64,000 nucleotides of DNA from Deltaproteobacteria bacterium. Lineage in GTDB: Bacteria > Myxococcota_A > UBA9160 > UBA6930. This document shows, piece after piece, positions 9,732 to 17,105 of the stretch; the first letter of the stretch is position 1, and each line of letters begins with the position of its first letter. A program made the translations under genes and the position numbers. The notes under the pieces are model-generated. The model saw nothing but the letters and a program-made list of their open reading frames with translations, searched no databases and was not told the DNA's origin. The stretch covers positions 99,271 to 163,270 of the forward strand of contig VGRF01000007.1 in the NCBI GenBank assembly GCA_016875395.1, read 5' to 3'.

Positions 9732-10337
9732 GTGTCACCGATCTACCTCATCCGCCACGGCGAAACCGCGCTCAACGCGAACCGCACGCTTCAGCCCCCC
9801 GCGACGCCGCTCTCCGAACGCGGCCTCGCGCAGGCGGAGCGACTCGGAGCGCGCATGGCGCCGCTCGGCATCGCGCGCATTCTCGCGAGTGATCTCGCGC
9901 GCGCGGCGATGACGGCGGAGGCGGTGCGCAAGACGACGGGTGCGCCGCTCGAGCTCGACGCGGAGCTGCACGAGCGCAACTTCGGCGACTGGCGCGGCAC
10001 GCCCTACGAACAGCTCGGCTTCGACCCGTTCGCTCCGGGCATGAGTCCGCCGAACGGCGAGACCTGGGAGGTGTTTCACGAGCGCGTCGTGCGCGCGTGG
10101 CGAAACGTGCTCTCCGTCGCGGCGCGCACCGACGGGCCGCTCGTGGTCGTCACGCACGGCCTCGTGTGCCGCGGCGTGATCGCCTTCCACGCGCCGCCCG
10201 CCCCCGGCCTCGCGCAGCCGGCCGGCTTCCGAAACACCTCGGTCAGCGTGCTGGAGCGCGCGCCGAGCGAATGGCGCGCGACGCTGATCGACTGCGTCGC
10301 GCACCTCGACGATGCGCGGGAGACGGGCGCGGCGTAG
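9732..10337 (+). CDS. Histidine phosphatase family protein
   Basis: A 201-residue member of the phosphoglycerate-mutase-like superfamily. The RHGE motif (R8-H9-G10-E11) supplies the phospho-accepting histidine, and V-T-H-G-L-V near residue 140 the second catalytic histidine. Relatives include SixA, CobC and broad-specificity phosphatases, so the substrate is not predictable. The start is GTG 9732 after GAAAGAAGCTC. The 3' third of the gene together with a downstream palindrome has been duplicated in tandem immediately downstream. Confidence 0.85.
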   Translation: MSPIYLIRHGETALNANRTLQPPATPLSERGLAQAERLGARMAPLGIARILASDLARAAMTAEAVRKTTGAPLELDAELHERNFGDWRGTPYEQLGFDPFAPGMSPPNGETWEVFHERVVRAWRNVLSVAARTDGPLVVVTHGLVCRGVIAFHAPPAPGLAQPAGFRNTSVSVLERAPSEWRATLIDCVAHLDDARETGAA

Positions 10338-10370
10338 CGGGTTGCCCGAAGACCGGGGGACGCGAAAACC

Positions 10371-10428
10371 GGGGACGTTCCGCAAGTAGGTAAAGGACGA
10401 CTTTCTTTACTTACTTGCGGAACGTCCC
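10371..10428. repeat. REP-like long palindrome, copy 1 (imperfect)
   Basis: The arms GGGGACGTTCCGCAAGTAG... and ...CTTACTTGCGGAACGTCCC form a stem of about 24 base pairs with one mismatch (G at the position that is A in copy 2) around a 9-base loop. It lies 33 bases after the phosphatase stop and could act as a transcription terminator, but the sequence looks like an extragenic palindromic element rather than an ordinary terminator, having no T-tract. Confidence 0.85.
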
Positions 10429-10440
10429 AGAATCCCCGCG

Positions 10441-10620
10441 CGGCCTCGTACGCCGCGGCGTGATCGCCTTCCACGCGCCACCCGCCCCCGGCCTCGCGCA
10501 GCCGGCCGGCTCCCCCGCAACACCTCGGTCAGCGTGCTGGAGCGCGTGCCGAGCGGGTGGCGCGCGACGCTGATCGACTGCGTCGCGCACCTCGACGATG
10601 CGCGGGAGACGGGCGCGGCG
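10441..10620 (+). pseudogene. Truncated duplicate of histidine phosphatase C-terminus
   Basis: This stretch encodes a second copy of the C-terminal 58-60 codons of the upstream phosphatase gene, from the L-V-C-R-G-V-I-A region to the last Gly-Ala-Ala codons. It has no start, no catalytic RHGE region and no stop at the expected position, and small indels alter the P-A-G-F-R-N-T region. It is a gene fragment left by the tandem duplication, not a functional gene. Confidence 0.85.
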
Positions 10621-10654
10621 TGCACGTTGCCCGAAGACCGGGGACGCGAAGACC

Positions 10655-10713
10655 GGGGACGTTCCGCAAGTAAGTAAAGGACGACTTTCTTTACTTACTT
10701 GCGGAACGTCCCC
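10655..10713. repeat. REP-like long palindrome, copy 2 (perfect)
   Basis: A perfect inverted repeat: a 25-bp arm beginning GGGGACGTTCCGCAAG (10655-10679), a 9-base loop GACGACTTT (10680-10688), and the complementary arm (10689-10713). It stands between the duplicated fragment and the convergent CoA-transferase gene. Core sequences of this kind (CCGGGGACGTTCC) look like bacterial REP elements, which are often mobilised by RAYT transposases; no such transposase is in this window. Confidence 0.9.
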
Positions 10714-10741
10714 GATTCCGGCTGCATCCGCTCCCGTCCGC

Positions 10742-11884
10742 CTACGCCAGCGCCTTCGCGTTGCGCAGCTTCGCGACGTCCTCGTTCGCGATGCCCCACT
10801 CGCGCAGCGCTTCGTCGCCGAGCTGCCCGGGGTGCGGCGGCGGGCGCTTGATCTCGCCCGGCGTGCGGCTGAAGCGCGGCGAGGGGCCGGGCTGCGTCAC
10901 GCCGCCCACCTCAACGAACGTCTTGCGCGCGATGTTGTGCGGGTGCTTGTACGCCTCGGGGATCGTCAGCACCGGCGCGAAGCACACGTCGCTGCCTTCC
11001 ATCAGCGCGCACCACTCGTCGCGCGTCTTGGTCTTGAAGAGCGCGGTCAGGCGCTGCTTCATCGCGCGCCACTGCGTGCGGTCCATCTGATTCGGCAGCG
11101 TCTCCTTGTCGAGCCCCGTCTTCTCGAGCAGCTCCGCATAGAACTGCGGCTCGATCGAGCCGAGCGAGACGTACTTCCCGTCCTTCGTCTCGTACGTGTC
11201 GTAGAAGTGGGCGCCGGTATCGAGCAGGTTCGTGCCGCGCTCGCCCCAACCGCCGGCGGCGTAGAAGCCGTGGATGAACGCCATCAGCGTGGCGGCGCCG
11301 TCGACCATCGCGGCGTCGACGACCTGCCCCTTCCCCGAGCGGCCGCGCTCGACCAGCGCCGCGCAGATGCCGAGGGCGAGCAGCATGCCGCCGCCGCCGA
11401 AGTCGCCGACGAGGTTGAGCGGCGGCAGAGGCTTGTCGCCCTCGCGGCCGATGTGGGCGAGCGCGCCGGCGAGCGCGATGTAGTTGATGTCGTGGCCCGC
11501 GGCCTGAGCCATCGGGCCCTCTTGGCCGAAGCCCGTCATGCGCCCGTACACGAGCTTCGGATTGCGCTTCAAGCAGACTTCGGGCCCGAGGCCAAGCCGC
11601 TCCATCACGCCGGGCCGGAAGCCTTCGGTGAGCACGTCGGCCTTATCGATCAGCTTCAGCACTAGCTCGACGCCCTCGGGATTCTTCAGATCGACGCCGA
11701 CGCTGCGCCGGCCGCGCGCGAGCACGTCGTTCGAGGGCTTCTCGGGGAGCGGCGAGCGCACGGTCACGGAGCGGTCGATGCGCAGTACGTCGGCGCCGAG
11801 GTCGGCGAGCATCATCGCGCAGAACGGGCCCGGCCCGATGCCGGTGATCTCGACGACCTTGATGCCTGAGAGCGGTCCTGCCAT
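10742..11884 (-). CDS. CaiB/BaiF family CoA-transferase or acyl-CoA racemase
   Basis: A 380-residue family III CoA-transferase. The N-terminus [17 protein letters not shown] is the family signature, followed by [11 protein letters not shown]; the catalytic aspartate is expected near residue 150. Members include alpha-methylacyl-CoA racemases and formyl- or succinyl-CoA transferases. The G-P-G-P-F and G-H-D-I-N-Y features favour the alpha-methylacyl-CoA racemase branch, which would fit branched-chain or sterol side-chain degradation. The start is supported by AGGAGA upstream. It stands alone, convergent with the phosphatase and REP region. Confidence 0.88.
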   Translation of the reverse strand: MAGPLSGIKVVEITGIGPGPFCAMMLADLGADVLRIDRSVTVRSPLPEKPSNDVLARGRRSVGVDLKNPEGVELVLKLIDKADVLTEGFRPGVMERLGLGPEVCLKRNPKLVYGRMTGFGQEGPMAQAAGHDINYIALAGALAHIGREGDKPLPPLNLVGDFGGGGMLLALGICAALVERGRSGKGQVVDAAMVDGAATLMAFIHGFYAAGGWGERGTNLLDTGAHFYDTYETKDGKYVSLGSIEPQFYAELLEKTGLDKETLPNQMDRTQWRAMKQRLTALFKTKTRDEWCALMEGSDVCFAPVLTIPEAYKHPHNIARKTFVEVGGVTQPGPSPRFSRTPGEIKRPPPHPGQLGDEALREWGIANEDVAKLRNAKALA

Positions 11885-12222
11885 CTGCGTGTCTCCTGTG
11901 CGTCGCGTGCGCGTCGCGTGCGCGTCGGCTGTTAGGGCCGCGCAGGATACTTCAGCAGCGCGCTCGGCCGCGGCCGAGTCTCCGCGCGACGCGCGTCACC
12001 AAGCGCTCGGAAGGACGGCCCGATGCGCCGGACATGCACGAGACGCCACCGGACACGTCGGAGACGCGCGAGGAGCGCGCTCGCTGCGTCGGCAAGCGAG
12101 ACGCAACGAGCGGAGAACTCCGCGGAATCGCAAAGGTTTTCCCGGCGTTCGCCGAAAACTGGGCGTCACTCGGAGTTCGTGATGGCCGACACACGAGCGT
12201 CCGGCTGCGCTCGATAGCGTCC
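11885..12222. other. Intergenic region, no gene recognised
   Basis: This 338-base stretch lies between the CoA-transferase start and the stop of the YhbY-like gene. It contains only short Arg/Ser-rich open frames without ribosome-binding sites. It presumably holds the promoter of the leftward CoA-transferase at its left end. Confidence 0.55.
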
Positions 12223-12528
12223 CTATCGCTCAGGGATTCGGATGCGAGGCCGCTCCGGGTTTCGACGAAACAGGATCACGGTATGGCCCACGACCCCACA
12301 CAGCTCGGCCCCGGAGCGCTCGGCGAGAGCCTCGGCCAGCCCATGCTTGTCCTCGGGCTGGTGCATTCGCACCTTGATCAGCTCGTGGTCGCGCAGCGCG
12401 GCGTCGATGGCGCGAATCACGGCTTCGGTCGCGCCGCTGTCGCCGACCTGCACCAGCGCGTTCAGGGGATTGGCGAGCGCGCGCAGATGGCGGCGCTGGA
12501 AGCCCTGCAGTCCCGTCTCGGTGCTCAT
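12223..12528 (-). CDS. yhbY: YhbY family RNA-binding protein (CRM domain)
   Basis: A 101-residue protein matching the CRS1/YhbY domain along its whole length: L-R-A-L-A-N-P-L-N-A-L-V-Q-V-G-D-S-G near the N-terminus, then a helix, H-E-L-I-K-V-R and G-H-T-V-I-L-F-R-R-N. In E. coli the homologue associates with pre-50S ribosomal subunits. ATG 12528 was chosen because it gives the exact family length. Its 5' end overlaps the divergent transglycosylase gene by about 42 bases if that gene starts at 12487. Confidence 0.88.
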   Translation of the reverse strand: MSTETGLQGFQRRHLRALANPLNALVQVGDSGATEAVIRAIDAALRDHELIKVRMHQPEDKHGLAEALAERSGAELCGVVGHTVILFRRNPERPRIRIPER

Positions 12529-13254
12529 CGCACGCACTCTACGAGTCGCCGGACGCCGCTGCTCGGCCTGCTGACCGCGTTCGTGCTTTGGTTCAGCGTC
12601 TCGTGCGCGACGACAGCGCCAATCGAGCCCGCGCCTTTCGCGCCGGTACCGCGCGCGGCCGAAGCGCCCAGCGCGCACCCGCCGGTTGCGATCGACGAGG
12701 TGGAGAACACCGACCCCGCTTCGCTGCTGGGCCGCGCGGTGCCCGAGAGCCCGAGCCTCCTTTTCGCGCGCGACGTGCTCGATCGCAGGGCGGCGAAGCT
12801 GAGCGCCGTGGAGCGCGAGGGCGTGGCGCGCGAGCTGGTCGTGGCCGAGGCCGAGCACGGGATCTCCGTGCTGTTCTCGCTCGCGCTGATCGAGCAAGAG
12901 AGCCGCTTCGATCCGCGCGCGAAGGGCCCGACGGGCTCGATTGGGCTGATGCAGCTTCAGCCGCTGACTGCGCGCGAGGTCGCCCGCAAACACGGCCTCG
13001 CTTGGCAGAGCGAACGCACGCTCCACGATCCCGTGCAGAACGTGCGGCTCGGCCTCGCCTACCTCGCAGAGCTGCGCGCGAAGTTCGGCAGCACCGACCA
13101 CGCGATGGCCGCCTACAACATCGGCCCGAACGCGCTGCGCCGGCTGCTCGACAAGCGCCCGCTGCGCCACGGCCCGTACCTGAAGAAGGTGCACGCCAAA
13201 GCCGAGGCGATGCGCGGCGAGTTCACGGTGCCCGAGATCGCAATCGGTGGTTGA
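12487..13254 (+). CDS. Lytic transglycosylase, SLT domain, probable lipoprotein
   Basis: A 255-residue protein with a basic N-terminus, a hydrophobic segment and a cysteine in F-S-V-S-C, suggesting a lipoprotein signal. The SLT domain follows in the C-terminal half: A-L-I-E-Q-E-S-R-F-D-P (catalytic Glu of the E-S motif), G-L-M-Q-L-Q-P and A-Y-N-I-G-P. It would cleave peptidoglycan glycan strands in the periplasm with 1,6-anhydro product formation. The start at ATG 12487 is uncertain; it is the last ATG before the signal sequence. Confidence 0.85.
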   Translation: MAALEALQSRLGAHRTHSTSRRTPLLGLLTAFVLWFSVSCATTAPIEPAPFAPVPRAAEAPSAHPPVAIDEVENTDPASLLGRAVPESPSLLFARDVLDRRAAKLSAVEREGVARELVVAEAEHGISVLFSLALIEQESRFDPRAKGPTGSIGLMQLQPLTAREVARKHGLAWQSERTLHDPVQNVRLGLAYLAELRAKFGSTDHAMAAYNIGPNALRRLLDKRPLRHGPYLKKVHAKAEAMRGEFTVPEIAIGG

Positions 13255-13283
13255 TCCGAGCTGAGCGCGCGAACTTGCGCGCC

Positions 13284-13958
13284 ATGCCGCGCGCCGCGCT
13301 TCGCGAGAAAGCTGCCCGCATCCAGCACGTGCTCGATGCGCTCTACCCCGCGGCGCCGATTCCGCTCGAGCACGAGGATCCGTTTCAGCTGCTCGTCGCG
13401 GTCGTGCTCTCGGCGCAGTGCACCGACGCGCGCGTCAACCTCGTGACGCCCGCGCTCTTCGCCGAGGCGCCGAATGCTCCGGCGCTCGCGCAGCTCCCGG
13501 CTCCGCGCATCCTGCGCCTGATTCGCACCTGCGGCCTCGCGCCGACGAAGGCGCGCAATCTGAAGGCGCTCGCGCAGCGACTCGTCGCCGAGCACGGCGG
13601 CGCGGTGCCGAAGACGTTCGCGGAGCTCGAGGCGCTGCCCGGCGTCGGGCACAAGACCGCGAGCGTCGTGCTCTCCCAGGGCTTCGGGATTCCTGCCTTC
13701 GCGGTCGACACGCACATCCACCGGCTCGCCACGCGCTGGGGATTGACGAGCGGGCGCAACGTGGCGGAGACCGAGCGCGACCTGAAGAGGCTGTTCGCGG
13801 AAGAGAGCTGGGGCCGCGTGCATCTCCAGATCATCTACTTCGGCCGCGAGCACTGCCCCGCGCTGCGCCACGATGCGAGCGCGTGCCCGATCTGCGCGTG
13901 GGCTGCGGTGAAGCGGCGCGCACGCGTTACCGTGAATCGCGCGCGCAAACGCGCCTAA
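13284..13958 (+). CDS. nth: Endonuclease III (DNA glycosylase/AP lyase)
   Basis: A 224-residue base-excision repair glycosylase removing oxidised pyrimidines. The helix-hairpin-helix L-P-G-V-G-H-K-T-A contains the catalytic lysine K124, and V-D-T-H the catalytic aspartate D142. The C-terminal 4Fe-4S loop is unusual: cysteines occur at 191, 201 and 204, with nine rather than six residues between the first two, and the fourth cysteine of the E. coli pattern is absent. The cluster may therefore be incomplete or lost. The next gene starts 18 bases downstream. Confidence 0.92.
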   Translation: MPRAALREKAARIQHVLDALYPAAPIPLEHEDPFQLLVAVVLSAQCTDARVNLVTPALFAEAPNAPALAQLPAPRILRLIRTCGLAPTKARNLKALAQRLVAEHGGAVPKTFAELEALPGVGHKTASVVLSQGFGIPAFAVDTHIHRLATRWGLTSGRNVAETERDLKRLFAEESWGRVHLQIIYFGREHCPALRHDASACPICAWAAVKRRARVTVNRARKRA

Positions 13959-13976
13959 CAAGTCGAGGAGACCGCG

Positions 13977-14318
13977 ATGCCGAAGAAGGTCGAGTGGTAC
14001 TACCACCGCATCGGTTGAACGAGCTGCACGCGAGCGTCCAAGTTCATGGACGCCAAGAAGGTCGAGCCCGCCGAGACGGTGAGCGCGTCGAAGAAGCTCT
14101 CGCGCAAGGACGCGGAGGAGATCGCAAAGAGCGCGAGCCGCGTGGTGGTGGCGAATGGCAAGAAGGTCGAGGAGTTCGAGACCGCCGGACGCGCCGCGAA
14201 GGCGGTCGTCGACGCGATGCTCGGGCCGACTGGGAATCTGCGGGCGCCGGTGGTGCGATCGGGGAAGACGGTGCTCGTCGGGTTCAACGACGAGGCTTGG
14301 ACGAAGAACTTGGCGTGA
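13977..14318 (+). CDS. Putative selenoprotein, ArsC-like thioredoxin fold, Sec at codon 14 (TGA)
   Basis: Reading from ATG 13977 gives M-P-K-K-V-E-W-Y-Y-H-R-I-G, then an in-frame TGA at 14016-14018, then T-S-C-T-R-A-S-K-F and on to TGA at 14316: 113 residues with the stop read as Sec. The result is a U14-T-S-C17 redox motif after a beta strand, where ArsC/Spx-like thioredoxin-fold proteins carry CxxC or CxxS. A likely cis-proline region (L-R-A-P-V-V) and G-K-T-V-L-V-G-F follow, as in that fold. GAGGAG at 13965-13970 lies six bases before this ATG. The only ATG after the TGA (14046) has no ribosome-binding site and would drop the first strand and active site. The gene follows nth by 18 bases. 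A nonsense mutation is the alternative. Confidence 0.8.
14034..14053 (+). promoter_or_regulatory. Bacterial SECIS-like hairpin
   Basis: Fifteen bases after the in-frame TGA begins a perfect 7-bp stem GCGTCCA / TGGACGC enclosing the 6-base loop AGTTCA. The apical loop begins 22 bases past the TGA and has G as its second base, matching the usual description of bacterial SECIS elements (short upper stem-loop, G among the first loop bases, apical loop about 16-37 bases from the UGA). It would recruit SelB with Sec-tRNA. Confidence 0.7.
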
Positions 14319-14670
14319 GGCCTTGGTTCGTTCTCGTTCGTGACTCCGAGCGCGCGCGGGCGCCGGGGGCGGAGGGTCGCGACTCCGGCCCTTCGCTTGG
14401 TTGGTGTGCGCCTTTGGGTGTCGCGAACGCGCTGCTCCTGGGCGCGCTTTAGCGCCCACGCCGCTGGCAGATGACGCGAGGCGCGCCGACATGGTTGCGA
14501 AGGACCGGGCCTTCGCTGCGACGCCCGTCCGCCCCCCGGCGCCCGCGCGCGCTCTCGTGCTGGATTCGTCGCGGCTCGCGCCGGTTTGGGAGGAGTTGGC
14601 GCGGCTCGGGCCGCATCGAGCGGCCCGAGCCGCGCTCTCCTGAATTGCCGAGATCGCTGCGGTCGAGTTG
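14319..14670. other. Intergenic region between convergent genes
   Basis: This 352-base stretch lies between the putative selenoprotein stop and the methyltransferase stop. No gene was recognised; open frames are Arg/Ala-rich noise. A strong hairpin near its right end (14599-14635) is the only clear structure. Confidence 0.55.
14599..14635. terminator. Strong hairpin between convergent genes
   Basis: A perfect 16-bp inverted repeat GCGCGGCTCGGGCCGC with loop ATCGA. It has no T-tract on either side, so intrinsic termination is not assured, but its place between two converging genes suggests a bidirectional transcription barrier. Confidence 0.6.
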
Positions 14671-15294
14671 TTACTGCCGCGCCGCCGTCACGATCCAGAG
14701 CGGGTCGGCGCCTTCCGGCGAGCGATCGAGCTGTTCCGCGGGAGCGAAGCCGCCGGCTTCGGCGAAGTATCGAGCGATCGCGTCGAGGCGCTGCCGCGGT
14801 GCGAGGACGTGCCAGGCGCGGATCGCCTTGGTCGGGAAGCAGCGATGCGAGGTGGCGATCACGGCGCGGCCGCCGGGGCGCAGCACGCGGGCGAGCTCGG
14901 CGAAGACTTCGATGGGGCGCGTCAGGTACTGGATCGAGACAGCGCACAGCGCGAAGTCGAAGCTGGCGTCTTCGAGCGGAAGGCGCGGATCGTCGTTGAG
15001 GTCGCGCACGTGACACTGCGAGAGCCGCGGGTTCTTTGCGAGCTCGTCGGCGTTCATGCCGATTCCGACGACGCGCCCGAGCGGGAGCGCGCTCGCGGGC
15101 GGCAGGTGCGAGACCCAGCTCGACATCAGATCGAGCACGTCCGCGCCGGGGCGCAGGATCTCGCCGTAATGACTCGTGAGCGCCGCGATGGTGGCGTCGT
15201 CGATGTGCGTGACGAAGCGCGGAAACGCGTAGAACTGCGCGTCGGGCGTCTCGTCGAGGCGATCGAAGAAGCCGGGCGGGAAGGCCGTGCTCAT
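14671..15294 (-). CDS. SAM-dependent methyltransferase
   Basis: A 207-residue class I methyltransferase of the UbiE/Methyltransf_11 type. A motif I-like region, G-A-D-V-L-D-L-M-S-S-W, is followed by V-G-I-G-M-N (an acidic residue expected at the end of strand 2 is replaced), then D-F-A-L-C-A-V-S-I-Q-Y-L and V-L-R-P-G-G-R-A-V-I. The Gly-rich motif I loop is poorly kept, which is odd for an active enzyme. The start is taken at ATG 15294 (M-S-T-A-F-P-P-G); a GTG at 15366 would add 24 residues without homology. Confidence 0.75.
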   Translation of the reverse strand: MSTAFPPGFFDRLDETPDAQFYAFPRFVTHIDDATIAALTSHYGEILRPGADVLDLMSSWVSHLPPASALPLGRVVGIGMNADELAKNPRLSQCHVRDLNDDPRLPLEDASFDFALCAVSIQYLTRPIEVFAELARVLRPGGRAVIATSHRCFPTKAIRAWHVLAPRQRLDAIARYFAEAGGFAPAEQLDRSPEGADPLWIVTAARQ

Positions 15295-15434
15295 CGGCAA
15301 GAGAGGTAGCTCGCTCCCTCGCGCGAAGGCCCGAGCGGCAAGCGATCGCGTGCGCGCGCTAATCACGCGTGATGACGAGAACCCATCTAAGAATTCCGGA
15401 CCGAGCCCGGCCCGGCGACGGGAGAAATCTCGAG

Positions 15435-15998
15435 ATGGGCTCTAGTGCGCCCAATCCGTACGCGCCGCCCACCGCATCGCTCGACGAACCGCAGGCCGAG
15501 GCGCCGCCGCTGTTCGCCGTCAGTGCGGCGAAGCTCCTCCTGTTGTCGTTGTTCACCTTCGGCCTCTACACGACGTGGTGGTCGTACAAGAACTGGCGCG
15601 CATTCGACGGGCGAGACGGCGAGCGACTCATGCCGATCCCACGCGCGATCTTCTCGGGCTTCACGAACTTCTCGCTCTTTTCGCGCACTCAACGCTGGGC
15701 CACGAGCAAGGGGACTCACACCCGCGTCCCGCACGAGCTCTTCGCGATCGCTTCCCTCGTCATGAGCGTCGCCGTGGGACAGTCCCCATTTGGGACCCTC
15801 TGGCCGATCCTTTTCATCATGGGCATGGGCGCTGCCCATCTCCCGTCCAACGCGCTCGCGGCGCGCGTGAACCTCGCAGTCGCCCCGAATGCCGCACCGA
15901 CCGTGGGCTGGACGACGATCAACATCGTCGGCGTCGTACTCGTTGGGATTCTCGTCGCACTCGTGGGCTTTCTCGTACCGCGCGGGGACGCTCAATGA
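15435..15998 (+). CDS. Multi-pass membrane protein, unknown
   Basis: A 187-residue protein starting M-G-S-S-A-P-N-P-Y-A-P-P, a proline-rich cytoplasmic-looking leader seen on many uncharacterised bacterial membrane proteins. Hydrophobic segments follow at roughly residues 32-52, 108-135 and 158-182. ATG 15435 follows GGAG. It heads a string of four coupled genes: its TGA overlaps the next ATG in ATGA at 15995. Function unknown. Confidence 0.7.
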   Translation: MGSSAPNPYAPPTASLDEPQAEAPPLFAVSAAKLLLLSLFTFGLYTTWWSYKNWRAFDGRDGERLMPIPRAIFSGFTNFSLFSRTQRWATSKGTHTRVPHELFAIASLVMSVAVGQSPFGTLWPILFIMGMGAAHLPSNALAARVNLAVAPNAAPTVGWTTINIVGVVLVGILVALVGFLVPRGDAQ

Positions 15999-16393
15999 CG
16001 GCGCTGCTCGGGCTCGGCCCGCTCCAACAAGTCGCCCTGCCCTGCACCGACCTCGCTCGCGCGGTCGCGTTCTATCGAGACTCGTTGGGTCTGCGCTTCA
16101 TCGCGCAGTACGACCCGCCCGGGCTCGCATTCTTCGCGCTCGGCGATGTGCGGCTCCTGCTCGATCGCTCGGACGAGGCAAAGCCTGGCGGCGGCGTGCT
16201 GTACTTCCGCGTCGCGAACATCGCGGCAACGCACGCAGAGCTCGCGGCGCGCGGCGTCGCCTTCGATCAGCCGCCGCACGCGATCTTCCCTGACGACGCG
16301 GGCACGTTCGGGCCTGCGGGCGAGACGGAGTGGATGGCGTTCTTTCGCGATCCCGACGGAAACACGCTCGCGCTGGCGTCGCGCCAGCGATGA
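15995..16393 (+). CDS. VOC (glyoxalase/bleomycin-resistance) family protein
   Basis: A 132-residue protein with the two beta-alpha-beta-beta-beta repeats of the vicinal oxygen chelate fold. The first begins Q-V-A-L-P-C-T-D-L-A-R-A-V-A-F-Y-R-D-S-L-G-L and the second V-L-Y-F-R-V-A-N-I-A-A-T-H, ending in F-F-R-D-P-D-G-N-T-L-A-L. Substrate unknown; candidates include glyoxalase, epimerase and resistance proteins. It is coupled to the genes on both sides by 4-base overlaps. Confidence 0.85.
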   Translation: MTALLGLGPLQQVALPCTDLARAVAFYRDSLGLRFIAQYDPPGLAFFALGDVRLLLDRSDEAKPGGGVLYFRVANIAATHAELAARGVAFDQPPHAIFPDDAGTFGPAGETEWMAFFRDPDGNTLALASRQR

Positions 16394-16818
16394 CGCGGCG
16401 CACGCTCCTCCTCGCGCTCTGCACCCTTGCGCTCGCGTGCGCGCCGAGCGGCGATGCGGGCGACGTCGATGCCGCGACCGACGTCGCGACCGAGTTCTTG
16501 CGCGCGCTCGACGCGGAGCCCGCGACTACGTGGCGCGCGCTCGCCTCGCCGCTGCGCGCGAGCGTGCCCGAGGCGCAGTGGCCCGCGCAGATCGCCTCGA
16601 TGCGCGCGCCGCTCGGCGACGCCGGCACGCGCGACCTCGCGAGCGCGCTCTTCACCGAGACGCTCGAAGGTGCGCCGCCGGGCAAGTACTTCGTGGTCGA
16701 GTTCGAGTCGCGCTTCCCGAAGGCGACCTGCGGCGAGCGCGTGACGCTGATGTTCGAGAAAGGCGCGTGGCGCGTCGCTGGCTACTTCGTGCGCAACACG
16801 CGAACGCACGCGCCGTGA
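16390..16818 (+). CDS. DUF4019-like lipoprotein
   Basis: A 142-residue protein with a lipoprotein signal (hydrophobic L-L-L-A-L-C-T-L-A-L-A-C, so lipobox L-A-L-A-C). The mature part has T-W-R-A-L-A-S-P-L-R-A, L-G-D-A-G-T-R-D-L, a P-P-G-K-Y-F-V-V-E-F-E-S-R-F strand and W-R-V-A-G-Y-F at the end. This order resembles DUF4019 proteins, which have no known function. Presumably anchored in the periplasm by the signal peptidase II encoded just downstream. Confidence 0.7.
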   Translation: MTRRTLLLALCTLALACAPSGDAGDVDAATDVATEFLRALDAEPATTWRALASPLRASVPEAQWPAQIASMRAPLGDAGTRDLASALFTETLEGAPPGKYFVVEFESRFPKATCGERVTLMFEKGAWRVAGYFVRNTRTHAP

Positions 16819-17096
16819 CCGGCGTCTCGCTACGCCCCGCGCTCGCGAGCGACGCAAAGTTTCTGTTCGCGCTGATGAAGGCGGCACTCGGGCCGTACCT
16901 GGTCGCCACGTTCGGTCCGTGGGACGAGGGGGCGCAGCGCCAGAGGTTCTTCTCCACGCTGAAGCTCGAGCATCACCAGATCATCGAGCACGCCGGCGAA
17001 CGCATCGGCTGCCTCGACTGCGAGCGCCTCGGCTTCGTGGTCGTTGGCGAGATCGAAACGCACTTTCTGATGGAGCGCGCTGCCTCGCCTCGCTAG
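16815..17096 (+). CDS. GNAT-like acetyltransferase fragment, apparently truncated
   Basis: A 93-residue protein from GTG 16815 (4-base overlap with the lipoprotein gene). The start V-S-L-R-P-A-L-A-S-D-A-K-F-L-F-A-L-M and the strand pair H-Q-I-I-E-H-A-G-E-R-I-G-C-L-D resemble the N-terminal half of a GNAT N-acetyltransferase. The acetyl-CoA-binding R/Q-x-x-G-x-G/A region and C-terminal half are missing, the protein ending R-A-A-S-P-R. It is either a decayed gene or a short protein with another role. Confidence 0.5.
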   Translation: MTGVSLRPALASDAKFLFALMKAALGPYLVATFGPWDEGAQRQRFFSTLKLEHHQIIEHAGERIGCLDCERLGFVVVGEIETHFLMERAASPR

Positions 17097-17105
17097 AACG
17101 CCGCG

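Larger units (their letters stand above)
10157..10713 (+). repeat. Tandem duplication of phosphatase 3' end plus palindrome
   Basis: The sequence from CGGCCTCGT (10157) through the end of the phosphatase gene, a GAAGACCGGGG-type spacer and a long palindrome is repeated about 284-286 bases later, beginning at 10441. The copies differ by scattered substitutions and small indels, so the duplication is not brand new. The second copy has lost the stop codon (TAG to TGC at 10621) and the 5' two thirds of the gene. Confidence 0.9.

Noticed and set aside
11952..12194. Possible 80-codon leftward gene between the CoA-transferase and yhbY
   Set aside because: The product is a Ser/Arg-rich low-complexity peptide with no ribosome-binding site and no recognisable family.
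14046..14318. Ordinary 90-codon gene starting after the TGA
   Set aside because: ATG 14046 has no ribosome-binding site and would remove the first beta strand and active-site motif, while the upstream ATG 13977 has a strong GAGGAG site in the same frame.
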